Both the position numbers and the translations under genes were made by a program. Of a stretch of DNA of 64,000 bases, positions 16,922-28,194 are shown in pieces (position 1 is the first letter of the stretch; the number at the start of each line of letters is the position of its first letter). This DNA is from Ruminococcus flavefaciens AE3010. Lineage in GTDB: Bacteria; Bacillota; Clostridia; Oscillospirales; Ruminococcaceae. Location: contig NZ_JAGT01000001.1 in NCBI RefSeq assembly GCF_000526795.1, positions 186,001-250,000 on the forward strand. Direction: 5' to 3'. Below the pieces are notes generated by a model that was given only the letters and a program-made list of their open reading frames with translations, searched no databases and was not told where the DNA came from.

Positions 16922-17048
16922 TAATTTTACTTCGATTTTACGGGGATTTTAAATTCTGACTCGATGAACGCCTTTGGAGTAAAATTCTCAGTACCGTGGG
17001 AAAAGTGTAGGAAAAATCGACCTGCATATCATTTTCAATATTGCAGCT

Positions 17049-17090
17049 AAATCCGCCCGAACCTAATTAAAGCTCGGGCGGATTTTTTAT
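17049..17090 (+). terminator. Bidirectional terminator hairpin
   Basis: AAATCCGCCCGA.../TCGGGCGGATTTTTTAT: an 11-bp GC-rich stem with T-tract on the plus side. It overlaps the end of the small minus-strand ORF at 17087. Confidence 0.8.
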
Positions 17091-17281
17091 CCTTCTTCAG
17101 TATCAGTTATGACGTCATCTATAGAAACTGTTTGGGGATGAAACACCACATTCCCTGTTTCTGTACTAATGAAATACATATCATTTTTAAACAGCTTTCT
17201 CAGCAAGCTAATGGAACTTTTTATCATCATAACCAAAACCTTTTTATATTTCTTATGGCACATATTATTACGGAAGGTCAT
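17087..17281 (-). CDS. Possible small protein, unidentified
   Basis: 64 codons, rich in Lys/Met at the N-terminus and acidic at the C-terminus (FISTETGNVVFHPQTV...DDVITDTEEG). It has no ribosome binding site of its own but starts 15 bp after a 28-codon ORF that has a promoter and a strong ribosome binding site, so coupling is possible. It ends inside a terminator stem. Could be the frame-shifted rest of one small gene. Low confidence. Confidence 0.3.
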   Translation of the reverse strand: MTFRNNMCHKKYKKVLVMMIKSSISLLRKLFKNDMYFISTETGNVVFHPQTVSIDDVITDTEEG

Positions 17282-17296
17282 TTAAGAACGTTCAGT

Positions 17297-17383
17297 TCAA
17301 CATCGTCCTGCTTTCCACATCCGCTCTGTACAAATGAGCACTGAGCGGAAAATGTGCTGAATGGATTTCTTACTTGTTACCAT
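17297..17383 (-). CDS. 28-residue micro-ORF or leader peptide
   Basis: ATG preceded by GGAAAGGAGCTG at good spacing and by a promoter at 17417-17446. The peptide starts MVTSKKSIQHIF and ends ERMWKAGRC. No similarity recognised. It may be a leader peptide for the ORF at 17087-17281 or the front of a frameshifted gene. Confidence 0.35.
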   Translation of the reverse strand: MVTSKKSIQHIFRSVLICTERMWKAGRC

Positions 17384-17416
17384 TTGTACAGCTCCTTTCC
17401 TGTGTGGTATGTATAT

Positions 17417-17446
17417 ATTATAACCTGTATTTTATGGTTTGTCCAA
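17417..17446 (-). promoter_or_regulatory. Promoter of micro-ORF unit
   Basis: TTGGAC (17441-17446), 18 bp, TATAAT (17417-17422) on the minus strand. Confidence 0.5.
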
Positions 17447-17479
17447 TCCGAATGATTGATCGGAAGCCATAAAAACAGG

Positions 17480-17710
17480 CTATATGCTGTCAGATTTGAT
17501 TATAGTATTAAGCTGTGCAACGAGGTTTTCTGCATCAAGCCCGTGAACAGTCGCTGCGTCGCTTATAGTCTCAACTCCCGACGAGGGACATCCCAGACAG
17601 TGTAGACCTATACTGAAAAGCAGTTCGGCAGTCTCTGGGTGAAAGAGCACAAGATCGCCTATAAGTGTATTAGGAGTTACCGTTTCAACTTTGTCGATAT
17701 CTATTTTCAT
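17480..17710 (-). CDS. DUF1858 domain protein
   Basis: 76 residues, the whole length being a DUF1858 domain: VTPNTLIGDLVLFHPETAELLFSIGLHCLGCPSSGVETI, with the CLGC cysteine pair typical of these hybrid-cluster-associated redox domains. Ribosome binding site GAGGTGTTCC. It lies 8 bp downstream of the nifH remnant on the same strand, so it was probably co-transcribed with it. Confidence 0.88.
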   Translation of the reverse strand: MKIDIDKVETVTPNTLIGDLVLFHPETAELLFSIGLHCLGCPSSGVETISDAATVHGLDAENLVAQLNTIIKSDSI

Positions 17711-17718
17711 GGAACACC

Positions 17719-19025
<1,307 letters not shown>

Positions 19026-19062
19026 TCTGTCAGATATGCAGAAACAATAATGTACAACATAT

Positions 19063-19212
19063 GAAGAAATGTTTGTCGTTCCTGAAGTTAGCCACTTTGA
19101 AATGTATGACCTTGAACCGTATGTGACGGAGGCATTTGAGTGTATTCTACCGTACTTTAAGCAGAATTCATTAAAGCAGTTTGTGTCTGACAAGATAGAG
19201 TATGTCATATAA
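19063..19212 (+). pseudogene. C-terminal fragment of an alpha/beta hydrolase
   Basis: In frame from 19063: EEMFVVPEVSHFEMYDLEPY then TEAFECILPYFKQ and a stop at 19210-19212. FVVPxxSHFEMYD is the C-terminal catalytic-His region of a dienelactone-hydrolase-like alpha/beta hydrolase. The rest is missing. Its last codons overlap the left end of repeat copy 3. Confidence 0.65.
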
Positions 19213-19715
19213 TTCGATTTTTATACTTATGGCATATTACAAATAAAAGCGACACTTTATTGAAAGGGAAGGAGAGTCAATTACCGCTAGTTCCTTAATA
19301 TTTATTATAGTATTTAAGCAATATATGTAGGGACTATCAATATTTCAATAATTGAAAAGAAATAGCTATATCAGAAATGGTTTTCATTCAGAATACTCCT
19401 ATTCCACTCATTTATTCCACACGAAAATTATAAAAGGCTATAAATAGGCAAAAAACAGTGCGTTAAAAATATTCGAATCCCTCTCTGTCCGCTCTTTTAA
19501 AGAAGCCTGTATTTCGAGGAAAACACCGAAATACAGGCTTTTCTCTTGCCTGTATAAAACAGTTTTAAATGCATTTTTACAGTTTCGTGTGAAGAAATAA
19601 CAGGGGGTTTTCACACGAATTCACACGAAATTCACACGACATAAAGGTGGTATAACGTTATTAAGAAGACAGCTCCCGTGAGGGAGCTGTTGTTCTTGTA
19701 AGTAATAAAAATATT
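19198..19715 (+). repeat. tRNA-Ser-tail repeat, copy 3
   Basis: Left end AGTATGTCATATAA, TTATTGAAAGGGAAG block, TATTCCACACG repeats (19390-19431), tRNA-Ser-like core 19471-19492, long hairpin AAGCCTGTATTTCG/CGAAATACAGGCTT (19502-19543), then TTCGTGTGAA...TTCACACGAA plus two further TTCACACGA repeats (19585-19640). It ends in hairpin CAGCTCCC/GGGAGCTG at 19670-19689. No gene between 19213 and 19836. Confidence 0.8.
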
Positions 19716-19798
19716 GTTTCCATGATGACTACTTGGAGTTCCAGTTCAAGTTAGTTGTAACGATCTGCATTGAAAAGTGAATATAATGATAGCATCAA

Positions 19799-19832
19799 AA
19801 ACGGCACTTCAGAAAGAGAAGTGCCGTTTTTT
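19799..19832. terminator. Bidirectional terminator of the CotH gene
   Basis: AAAAACGGCACTTC/GAAGTGCCGTTTTTT hairpin, seven bases from the stop codon of the minus-strand CotH gene. Confidence 0.85.
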
Positions 19833-19836
19833 CATA

Positions 19837-22632
19837 TCAATTGATGCAAATAAGTGAGAAATCAGAAATACGATATATTCCGGTTCCCTTATCCAGTCCG
19901 ATAAGGAACTTGACATTGTCATCTGACTGAGTCATAGTTACTGTGTCAGTGATAGTCTGAACGTTAGGAGTGAACGTATGCTCATGGTAGGAATAGCTCT
20001 TATACTCTCCGTAGCCCTGCTGGAACATCGTATAAGTGTTTATGTTCTGTGAAGTACTGATCTTGTAAGTCATGCGGTAGGTCTTTCCTGCCTGAAGTGA
20101 AACTGTGCTGCTGCTTACCTGCGCATACTGCCCTGTCTTTGATACATTGACAGTTATGCTTCCGTCATCATTGTACTCGATAGAGCCGACACCATCATTC
20201 ATCCAGACGCTCCAGCCGAACTGATCTATCATATTCGGATCGTCCTGCCAGTTATCATTTATTCCATAGAGGAGATTGAGATGGTGTTCTGCATATTTCG
20301 CTCTGTTCTTGTAGAAATTGCGGATCATTTTAATGCAACTGTCATAGTTTGAACATATGCCAAATCTGCGGAAAGTATCATTAACAGCATCTTTTGTTGC
20401 GGCAGCATATGAGTCTATCTTTGCTGATACCTTAGAATTATCGAAGTTATCATTCATTATCTCCTTGTATCGGCTATAAAACTGCTGCTTGAATTCGTTA
20501 TTGTTCATCAGCTTGTTGAATAGTGAGGAAATACTGGTGATTTTTCCTGATTTGTCCATATCCTTGAAGCAGTCACGGCGGAATGAGCACTGTCCGTCAT
20601 AGCCTGAAGAATACTCCGTATCAAATAGCAGGAAACGCCATTTACCATCCATATATGGATTTGAGCTATCGGTCTCGTCTGAACGCCATATCATCCAGTT
20701 ATTGCTATTAATAATGCAGTCCCAGTTTGCGATATAGTTTTCAAAAGCGATAAAGTCAATCAAGCCGTTAATATCCAGAGTATCGCATACCCTTTTATAA
20801 TTTGAAGGATCTGACATATTTGCGGACATAGCCCAGTTCCAGAACTGCTTGAAATCCTGATATGCCGAATCAAGTCCCGAATACTCGTAACCATTCTTTA
20901 CAGTAGTTATACGGTCGGAATCCACATGATAATGTGATTCAAGATAGTTCTCGTCAAGCTTTTCCTGCATTGAATAGGTACCCCAGAATTCTCCATCAAG
21001 GAAGACAATATAATCCTGCTTTGCCTGTTTACCGAGTGATAGTCCTTCTGCGAGGGACTGGTTCAGGTCATCACGGAAACGGCAGTTATCATAAGCATTT
21101 CCGCCATTTCGGATAGTTACCTTTTTATATTCCTTGATCTTTGCGCCGTCAATATCTGTGGCACCGCCCTCGAAGAAATCATACTGTATTTTATTTGCAC
21201 CGTAGTCACGGCGTGCATAGAACGTCATGCTCTTTTGAGGGAATGCGGCAGACCAGTTTCCAGCTATGCGGACTCCAACATCTTCTGTAAACTTGAGCTT
21301 ACCCTGTTCAAATACTTGTATATTGCAGGGGCGCTCCCATTCCTTGCCCTCCGAGTTGTAATTCGTCGGATTTTCGTTGCTTCCCACATCAAGATTGGGA
21401 TCAAAGCTGCCACTGTTCTTCCAGCGGTAATACTGATCACCGATCATATATATACCTTTTTCCTTATCAAAGAAATTAATGCTGTCAGTGGAGATTGAAA
21501 GCACTTTCATATCCTTGTAATATGAGGCGTTTTTTCCGACAAAGTAACTGTTTGTTGCTACGTCGCTGTAAAGTCCGTTGCTGTCCCTGCATACCGCTCT
21601 AACTACCATGCCCTTATCCACTGCGAAATTCGGAGGCTCATAGCCTCTGAGAGAAATATCACGGATAGAAGCGAGCTGATTGGTATCATTGGTGTTATTG
21701 CGTATGCTGATACTTCCCTGATACTTTTTTGCTGAACCCGAGGTGCGCGGATCCGAACCGTCAAGTGTATAAAGCACAGTGGAGCCGCTGCTGCCTGAAA
21801 TAGCAAGATCGAATGCAGAATCATAGAAGCCTCCTTCTGATGAGAATACAGGCTTTTCAACACGGTATACCACTTCAGCTAAGCTGTTAGAAGATCCGGG
21901 TGTGGGCTTCAGTAATGCCAGACTGTCAGAGCCGTCGGGGGTTCTTCCGAAGGTAACATCAGTATCAAGCTCAGGGAGCTCAAGCTTGTCAAGCTCCGTA
22001 CCGTCAGGTGAAGTCAGGTATATGGTTTCTCCTGCTGCGCTAATTTTAAAAGCAGCATGAAGCTCACCTGTTGCTGAGTCGGTATCATCACAGAAAATGA
22101 TGATATATTTACCGACGCCAAGCGTCGTTCCCTGTGGAAATGTGAACTTGTAACGGTTTTTGTCACCGTCTGAAACTCCGATTCCGCTGAGATCACAGAC
22201 ATTGTCACCCGCATTATACAATTCGATCCAGTCGGGTGATGTTCCATCAGCTGCCTTTATTGATTTTTTGTTTGTAGAGCATACTTCGTTGATATATAGT
22301 TCCGATGTACCGCTCTGCTGATGGGATACGACCTTTTTTCTCATCTGACACAGGTCAAAAACATCCCATACACCATCATTATTAAGATCATACTGTTTTC
22401 CGTCAAGGTTTTCATCAGTATTTTTTCCGAGCAAATAATTCTGAAAATTCTTCAGATCCTGTTCACGGAATATCTGACAGTTATCTGCCGCCGCAGCTGT
22501 CAGTGTGAATTTGTCTGCTCCTCTGTGAGAAGCATATTTTGTGCCGTCATGAACAGCAGTTCCCTGATACGGAACGGCAGATGCCGTCAGAAAGAGAGCT
22601 ATCAGACCGGACAACAGCTTATTATGCTTCAT
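19837..22632 (-). CDS. Secreted CotH-domain protein with N-terminal dockerin
   Basis: 931 residues. Signal peptide ~1-26. An N-terminal dockerin-like region (~63-103, DLNNDGVWDVFDLCQMRK) is followed by a lamin-tail-like domain (~105-230, ELYINEVCSTN...WIELYN) and a chitobiase/FN3-like segment (~258-320, VLYTLDGSDPRTSGSA). Then comes a CotH kinase-like domain (~370-740, VGVRIAGNWSAAFPQKS, RNGGNAYDNCRFRDDL, GEFWGTYSMQEKLDENY) and a C-terminal carbohydrate-binding-like domain (~785-931). Such proteins are found in ruminococcal cellulosomes, with spore-coat-type kinase relatives elsewhere; the substrate is unknown. Strong own promoter and terminator. Confidence 0.85.
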   Translation of the reverse strand: MKHNKLLSGLIALFLTASAVPYQGTAVHDGTKYASHRGADKFTLTAAAADNCQIFREQDLKNFQNYLLGKNTDENLDGKQYDLNNDGVWDVFDLCQMRKKVVSHQQSGTSELYINEVCSTNKKSIKAADGTSPDWIELYNAGDNVCDLSGIGVSDGDKNRYKFTFPQGTTLGVGKYIIIFCDDTDSATGELHAAFKISAAGETIYLTSPDGTELDKLELPELDTDVTFGRTPDGSDSLALLKPTPGSSNSLAEVVYRVEKPVFSSEGGFYDSAFDLAISGSSGSTVLYTLDGSDPRTSGSAKKYQGSISIRNNTNDTNQLASIRDISLRGYEPPNFAVDKGMVVRAVCRDSNGLYSDVATNSYFVGKNASYYKDMKVLSISTDSINFFDKEKGIYMIGDQYYRWKNSGSFDPNLDVGSNENPTNYNSEGKEWERPCNIQVFEQGKLKFTEDVGVRIAGNWSAAFPQKSMTFYARRDYGANKIQYDFFEGGATDIDGAKIKEYKKVTIRNGGNAYDNCRFRDDLNQSLAEGLSLGKQAKQDYIVFLDGEFWGTYSMQEKLDENYLESHYHVDSDRITTVKNGYEYSGLDSAYQDFKQFWNWAMSANMSDPSNYKRVCDTLDINGLIDFIAFENYIANWDCIINSNNWMIWRSDETDSSNPYMDGKWRFLLFDTEYSSGYDGQCSFRRDCFKDMDKSGKITSISSLFNKLMNNNEFKQQFYSRYKEIMNDNFDNSKVSAKIDSYAAATKDAVNDTFRRFGICSNYDSCIKMIRNFYKNRAKYAEHHLNLLYGINDNWQDDPNMIDQFGWSVWMNDGVGSIEYNDDGSITVNVSKTGQYAQVSSSTVSLQAGKTYRMTYKISTSQNINTYTMFQQGYGEYKSYSYHEHTFTPNVQTITDTVTMTQSDDNVKFLIGLDKGTGIYRISDFSLICIN

Positions 22633-22687
22633 GGGTTTCCACCTCCTGAAAAATTATGTATTACATTTCGTGCACGATTACACCGTA

Positions 22688-22716
22688 ATTATATGGTATT
22701 TTACGCTGTATGTCAA
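22688..22716 (-). promoter_or_regulatory. Promoter of the CotH gene
   Basis: TTGACA (22711-22716), 17 bp, TATAAT (22688-22693) on the minus strand; consensus. The start codon is 56 bp downstream with a CAGGAGGTGG ribosome binding site. Confidence 0.9.
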
Positions 22717-22939
22717 GAGACTTTATAGTATATTTTGTGCTGAATAAAAAACATAATGTGCAAATATACAAAAGGCGTATAAAGCAAACAGATATTATTT
22801 ATTATGCTTTATACTAAGAAGTCTTCGTTTTAGTATCCGTATGCATAAAAAATCTTATTGAGGCATATCCACATGAGAAGTGAAGCGCAAATGGCGATAC
22901 ATTGCAATGGGATTTGATTTGCAAAAGGTTTACAGATTG

Positions 22940-23450
22940 ACTTTTTCGGGGCTTTTTGATATAATAAAAAAGGAGTCAGTAATTACAGGCGTCTTCATTT
23001 TTATAATAGTATTTAAGCAAAATATGCAGGAAATATCAATATTTCAATAATCGAAAAAGAACAGCTATACCAGAAATAGTTTTCATTCAGAATAATTCTA
23101 TTCCACTCATTTATTCCACACGAAAAGTATAAAAGGCTATAAATAGCGAAAATAGCCATTTAAAAATATTCGAATCCCTCTCTGTCCGCTCAAAATAATG
23201 AGTCAGGAGAATGGCTGTTTCGCGTAAAATAGCGGGATTCAGCCATTCTTCTTTTTTACTTTGAACTGAAAATTATTTCAAATCTCAGAAATAATTTTCA
23301 CGTAGAATAGGCATTTTTCAGACCTATTCCGCACAAAATTCCGCACGGAATTCATACGATAAAACATATCGGGTGTATACTGATAAGTGTTAAAATAAGC
23401 CCCCTATAACGATACGAAAGAAGCAGCTCCCGTGAGGGAGCTGCTGTTCT
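22940..23450 (+). repeat. tRNA-Ser-tail repeat, copy 4
   Basis: Core at 23168-23189; paired TATTCCACACG-type repeats before it; hairpin AATGGCTG/CAGCCATT after it (23210-23249); CCTATTCCGCAC and TTCCGCAC repeats (23319-23350); terminal hairpin CAGCTCCC/GGGAGCTG at about 23424-23443. Closest to copy 2. No gene between 22633 and 23729. Confidence 0.78.
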
Positions 23451-23676
23451 TTAAGATAATAAATACAGATGCATCGCATCCAAGACACTACTCTCGTCTT
23501 TATCAGATAACTAACCCCGATATTTTGAGATTTAAGGTTTCTGATACATAAAAGTATTTTTATAAAGTCAGGCAAATTATAAAAAGTTTAGTTGACTAAT
23601 CATACAAAAACGGTATCAGTGCCTTGTATGAATTGCCGGTTTTTTCATATGATTTGTAAACTTTTGTCATATAACA

Positions 23677-23705
23677 TTGAAGTGCCAATTTACAAATGGT
23701 AAAAT
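23677..23705 (+). promoter_or_regulatory. Promoter of the GGDEF gene
   Basis: TTGAAG (23677-23682), 17 bp, TAAAAT (23700-23705). Confidence 0.6.
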
Positions 23706-23729
23706 AAATTAGAGATCGGAGGTGGGATT

Positions 23730-24905
23730 TTGTCAGAATATTTTATTTATTATGTTACATCTAATATTGTAGGCTGCATAATATTTGGCATCATGCTTGC
23801 GCATGACCGATTAAGCATTGATAAACAGGAGAAACAACTGAAATATGACCATGCGCTTATAGCGTTTATGCTATATTTTTTATCAGATGCAATATGGTCA
23901 GGCGTGGATTCTGGAGTATTTCCGGTAAATACATTTACAGTCTTGACGACTAATTTTATGAATTTTTTCATTATGACAGTAATCACATCGAGATGGTTAA
24001 TGTATGCAATGACGGTGGAACAGTTACCGATAAGGAACAAACGAACTACGAAAATATTAATTCTTATACCATTTATTGTTTCAGTTATAGGTGTTGTTAT
24101 AACATATATATTTGCACCTGATCTTCTTTTAGACGAAAACTTAAAAAACACAAAATTTTATGATGCATATCTTGTTAGTATTCCATACATTTATATTATA
24201 GCTGCTATCATATATGCAATGAAGAAAGCCATAAGAGAGAAAAATCCGATAGAAAAGAAGAACCACTTGTACATAGGTCTTTTTCCTATTATGGTTCTTG
24301 TGGCCGGACTTGCGCAAATTATATTGATGCCCCAGCTTCCGGTATTCTGTTTCAGCTGTACGATACTTATGCTTATTTATTATATTCAGTCTATGGATGC
24401 TCAGATATCTATAGATCCTCTCACAAGGCTGAACAACAGAGGCCAGCTTATACGTTTTGTTTCACAGAGTTCAAATCTGAATATAGATGGCCGAAAAACT
24501 TTTGTCATAATGATGGATATAAATGATTTCAAAATGATCAATGACACATATGGTCATGATGAAGGAGATAATGCTTTGATAATTGTGGCCGGCTCTTTGA
24601 CATCGGCACTTCAGAATCACAGTTTTCCTACATTTCTCGGGCGTTACGGCGGTGATGAATTTGTGTTGATCGTACATCCTGTAACAGAAGACGAAATGAA
24701 GGAACTACTGAGTGAAATCAGAGAATGTATTATACAAAAGTGTATAGATGAGAACAAGCCCTATATATTGTCAATTGGAATAGGATTTGATGAATTTCTT
24801 GGGGGACAGGATACTTTTTCTGAGTGTATGCAGCGTGCCGACAGCAAGCTTTATCTTGACAAGGAGTACTGCAAGAGTAATGGAAAAAGTACGATTTGTA
24901 AATAA
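23730..24905 (+). CDS. Membrane diguanylate cyclase (GGDEF)
   Basis: 391 residues. A multi-span N-terminal sensor (hydrophobic segments within ~5-205) is followed by a GGDEF domain (~225-391) with the intact active site GRYGGDEFVLI and DINDFKMINDTYGHDEGD, so it should make cyclic di-GMP from two GTP. The start is TTG at 23730, chosen because GATCGGAGGTGGGATT sits just upstream and no ATG fits. The next gene, 46 bp downstream, encodes an EAL protein: a synthesis/degradation pair. Confidence 0.9.
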   Translation: MSEYFIYYVTSNIVGCIIFGIMLAHDRLSIDKQEKQLKYDHALIAFMLYFLSDAIWSGVDSGVFPVNTFTVLTTNFMNFFIMTVITSRWLMYAMTVEQLPIRNKRTTKILILIPFIVSVIGVVITYIFAPDLLLDENLKNTKFYDAYLVSIPYIYIIAAIIYAMKKAIREKNPIEKKNHLYIGLFPIMVLVAGLAQIILMPQLPVFCFSCTILMLIYYIQSMDAQISIDPLTRLNNRGQLIRFVSQSSNLNIDGRKTFVIMMDINDFKMINDTYGHDEGDNALIIVAGSLTSALQNHSFPTFLGRYGGDEFVLIVHPVTEDEMKELLSEIRECIIQKCIDENKPYILSIGIGFDEFLGGQDTFSECMQRADSKLYLDKEYCKSNGKSTICK

Positions 24906-24951
24906 TATAAAAATTGACGTTTAAGACATTATATTATGGAGGATATGTAAG

Positions 24952-26634
24952 ATGTTATCAATGAAAGAACGTGCTTTTTTTGAGCGAATAGCTATACCTC
25001 ATATATTATTCTCAAATAAAGACGGAAATATCAAAGCTGAGCTTGTGAGTGACAGCTTATGTAGCATTGTAGGTATTGACAGGGATAGTATCCTGAATAG
25101 TGCTATGAGATTGATTCATCCTGATGATGCAGAGTGCTTGTCGGTAAGTTTCAGAAGATTTATTGATGATCACAGCAGTCTTGATGTTATGATTAGAGTC
25201 TTTGATAAAAATATAAACAGCTACAAACTGATGCATGGAGAAGGTTTATGGCAGCTTTTGGAAGACGGTAGCGAGATGATATTGTTCTATTTCGACAATT
25301 CAAGAACGATTCAGAGCGGTATAAGACATATTTATAGCTGCCTTAGTGAAAAAGATCCAAATAAAGATTACAATGACGCTGTGACCGGACTTCCGAATCT
25401 GAAGTATATGCGCAGGCTTGCAGGCGAAAAACTTAAAAGTTTCGGTAATTGCGAAACGAAACAGGTTTTGATATATATCGGTGTTAAATCCATGCGTTCA
25501 TATAATGATCGTTACGGATATGACAAAGGCGATAACCTTATGTTTCTTATCGCAAGGAGTATAAAAGAGGAGTTTCCTTTTTCGTTCTGCGGACGTGCTG
25601 TGGAAGATCATTTTGTTATAATGGATGAGTTTCACGGATATGACGATGTGATAAATAAAATAAATTCTGTAAATCAAAAGGTTATATCAAAGGCTTACGG
25701 TATAACAGAGGGGATTCGCGCAGGTGCTTATGTTGTAAATCCTGAAATCAAGGCAATGAATGCTTTTGATCATGTAAGGCAGGCTCTTAAAGATATCGGT
25801 AAGGATATGAATGTAGTTTGCAAATTCTATTCAGATGAGCGTGACGGTGAACTGATGGCTGAGCGTCATATCATCGAAAGTTTTGAAGATGCAATGGAAA
25901 AACAGATTATAAGAGTTTTCTATCATCCTATTCTTGATACAAAAACACAGAAGCTTTATGCATTTGAGGCGCTTGCAAGATGGAGAGATCCGGATCACGG
26001 CATGATATCCCCAGGAGATTTTATCCCTGTTCTTTCACGTTATCATCTTCTTTATAAGCTTGATCTTTATATGGTTGAGCAGGTGTGTAGGGAGTTTGAG
26101 GTCAGAAAAGAAGCAGGTCTTCCTATGGTACCTGTATCTATTAATTTCTCAGCACAGGATTTTGACTATGTTGATGTGTCTGTTAAACTGAAGGCAATAG
26201 CAGAAAAATATGGTATTAGCGCAAATGATATTATAGTTGAGATAACAGAACAGGATATAGCAAAAGGTACAAACAGCTTTAAAAAGCAGCTTTATAGTAT
26301 CCGTGAAAATGGTCATCGACTATGGATAGATGATTTTGGAAGCGGCTATTCTTCACTTAATGTTCTTGGGCAGTATGAGATAGACAGGATCAAGTTCGAT
26401 ATGGCATTACTGCGTCATCTTGATGATAATAACGGAAAAAACCGCCGTATTATGAAGGCAATGGTCAATATGTGTAAAGAGCTTGAGATAAATACATTGG
26501 CTGAGGGTGTAGAAACTGAGCCACAGCTTAAGTTTCTGCAAGAGATAGATTGTGAGTTGGCACAGGGATTTTATTTCTTACGTCCCGAATCTATTGAGGA
26601 AATTATTAAATACATAAACGGTGATAATATGTAA
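24952..26634 (+). CDS. PAS/degenerate-GGDEF/EAL cyclic-di-GMP phosphodiesterase
   Basis: 560 residues, no membrane segment. A PAS-like N-terminus (~10-110) is followed by a degenerate GGDEF (~130-290) whose signature is GRAVEDHF instead of GGDEF, so it has no cyclase activity. The EAL domain (~305-555) keeps the metal and catalytic residues: FEALARW, SINFSAQDF, VEITEQD, IDDFGSGYSS, IKFDMALL, AEGVET. Expected to hydrolyse cyclic di-GMP, with the dead GGDEF perhaps sensing GTP. Ribosome binding site TGGAGGATATG. Probably co-transcribed with the cyclase upstream. Confidence 0.92.
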   Translation: MLSMKERAFFERIAIPHILFSNKDGNIKAELVSDSLCSIVGIDRDSILNSAMRLIHPDDAECLSVSFRRFIDDHSSLDVMIRVFDKNINSYKLMHGEGLWQLLEDGSEMILFYFDNSRTIQSGIRHIYSCLSEKDPNKDYNDAVTGLPNLKYMRRLAGEKLKSFGNCETKQVLIYIGVKSMRSYNDRYGYDKGDNLMFLIARSIKEEFPFSFCGRAVEDHFVIMDEFHGYDDVINKINSVNQKVISKAYGITEGIRAGAYVVNPEIKAMNAFDHVRQALKDIGKDMNVVCKFYSDERDGELMAERHIIESFEDAMEKQIIRVFYHPILDTKTQKLYAFEALARWRDPDHGMISPGDFIPVLSRYHLLYKLDLYMVEQVCREFEVRKEAGLPMVPVSINFSAQDFDYVDVSVKLKAIAEKYGISANDIIVEITEQDIAKGTNSFKKQLYSIRENGHRLWIDDFGSGYSSLNVLGQYEIDRIKFDMALLRHLDDNNGKNRRIMKAMVNMCKELEINTLAEGVETEPQLKFLQEIDCELAQGFYFLRPESIEEIIKYINGDNM

Positions 26635-26877
26635 CAGATTAATTTTAAAAGTTATTCGAAAGGAAAAAAAGTTATAAGATATAATACATATTTGAGCCTG
26701 CATCACTACCGGCTCTTTGTGAAAATGAATTATATTGATTATGTCTTTAACGTCTATCTGTTTTATTGTATATGAAAAATAATGACTTTTATGAACATTT
26801 TCTAAATCTATAGATATTATGTTCAGACGTAAAAAGCGTATGTATATAATAAAAAATATTCAATAACAACACATTAC

Positions 26878-27100
26878 AAATATTCTAATTTCACTTTTCT
26901 CTCTTCTAAAGAATCCTGTATTTCGAGAAAAACACCGAAATACAGGATTTTCTGTTACCTACAGAAAACAGTTTAAACTGCAATTTTGCAGTTCTGTGTG
27001 AAAAAAAAAAGGCATTTTTCACACGAATTTACACGACATAAAGGTGGTATAACGTTACTAAGAAGACAGCTCCCTCACGGGAGCTGTTGTTCTTAAAATA
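26878..27100 (+). repeat. tRNA-Ser-tail repeat, copy 5 (right half, core decayed)
   Basis: The hairpin CCTGTATTTCG/CGAAATACAGG (26911-26950), the GTGTGAA...TTCACAC pair and following ACACGA repeats (26995-27035), and the terminal hairpin CAGCTCCC/GGGAGCTG (27068-27085) are clear; the tRNA-like core is barely recognisable (ATATTCTAATTTC). The left arm is missing. The rest of 26635-27321 holds only terminators and the pdxS promoter. Confidence 0.7.
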
Positions 27101-27186
27101 CATATTGTTTCCACGATGACTACTTGGAGTTTCGGTTCAAGTAGGGCGTATCGATCAGCGTCGAAATGTGAATAGATAGAGCAATT

Positions 27187-27212
27187 CCCGCATCAGGTGA
27201 TGCGGGTTTTTT
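27187..27212 (+). terminator. Terminator before pdxS
   Basis: CCCGCATCA/TGATGCGGG hairpin followed by TTTTTT. Confidence 0.8.
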
Positions 27213-27217
27213 ATAAT

Positions 27218-27246
27218 TTGACTTTTTTCAACTGGTACGATAAAAT
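27218..27246 (+). promoter_or_regulatory. pdxST promoter
   Basis: TTGACT (27218-27223), 17 bp, TAAAAT (27241-27246). Confidence 0.75.
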
Positions 27247-27321
27247 AAACGGAAACTGGATATATCCAAATCAGAAACTAACTGCTATAATGATAAAAAA
27301 CACGAAAGTGAGGATTTTATC

Positions 27322-28194
27322 ATGGAAGAAAGATACCAGTTAAACAAGGAGCTCGCACAAATGCTCAAAGGCGGAGTGATAATGGACGTCACAACTCCCG
27401 AACAGGCAGTCATAGCTCAGGAAGCAGGCGCTTGTGCTGTAATGGCACTTGAACGTATACCGGCTGACATCAGAGCCGCAGGCGGTGTATCGAGAATGAG
27501 TGATCCTGCTATGATACGTTCCATACAGGAGGCTGTGACTATTCCTGTCATGGCAAAATGTCGTATCGGTCACTTTGCAGAAGCTCAGATACTTGAAGCA
27601 ATAGAGATAGACTACATTGACGAAAGCGAAGTCCTTTCTCCTGCCGACGATGTTTACCACGTTGATAAGCGGCAGTTCAAAGTACCGTTCGTCTGCGGTG
27701 CAAGAGACCTCGGAGAAGCTCTGCGCCGTATTGCCGAGGGAGCTTCAATGATACGCACAAAGGGCGAACCGGGCACGGGCGATATCGTGCAGGCTGTCAG
27801 ACATATGAGAATGATGAATTCGCAGATACGCCACGCAGTATCTCTCAGTGAGGATGAACTGTATGAAGAAGCAAAGAAGCTGCAGGTGCCATATGATCTG
27901 CTGAAACAAGTTCATGACAGCGGCAGGCTCCCTGTTGTTAATTTTGCTGCAGGCGGTGTGGCAACTCCTGCTGATGCAGCTCTTATGATGCAGCTCGGAG
28001 CAGAGGGTGTGTTTGTAGGTTCAGGTATATTCAAATCAGGCAATCCCGTAAAACGTGCTTCGGCAATCGTTCAGGCTGTGACAAACTATACAGACGCAAA
28101 GCTGTTAGCAGAGCTTTCATCAGGACTTGGCGAAGCAATGGTCGGTATCAATGAACAGGAAATAAAGCTCATCATGGAAGAAAGGGGCAAATAA
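27322..28194 (+). CDS. pdxS: Pyridoxal 5'-phosphate synthase, lyase subunit PdxS
   Basis: 290 residues, the usual length. Makes PLP from ribose 5-phosphate, glyceraldehyde 3-phosphate and ammonia supplied by PdxT. Signatures: [13 protein letters not shown], catalytic lysine region [33 protein letters not shown] and [17 protein letters not shown]. Its stop overlaps the pdxT start by one base. Confidence 0.97.
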   Translation: MEERYQLNKELAQMLKGGVIMDVTTPEQAVIAQEAGACAVMALERIPADIRAAGGVSRMSDPAMIRSIQEAVTIPVMAKCRIGHFAEAQILEAIEIDYIDESEVLSPADDVYHVDKRQFKVPFVCGARDLGEALRRIAEGASMIRTKGEPGTGDIVQAVRHMRMMNSQIRHAVSLSEDELYEEAKKLQVPYDLLKQVHDSGRLPVVNFAAGGVATPADAALMMQLGAEGVFVGSGIFKSGNPVKRASAIVQAVTNYTDAKLLAELSSGLGEAMVGINEQEIKLIMEERGK

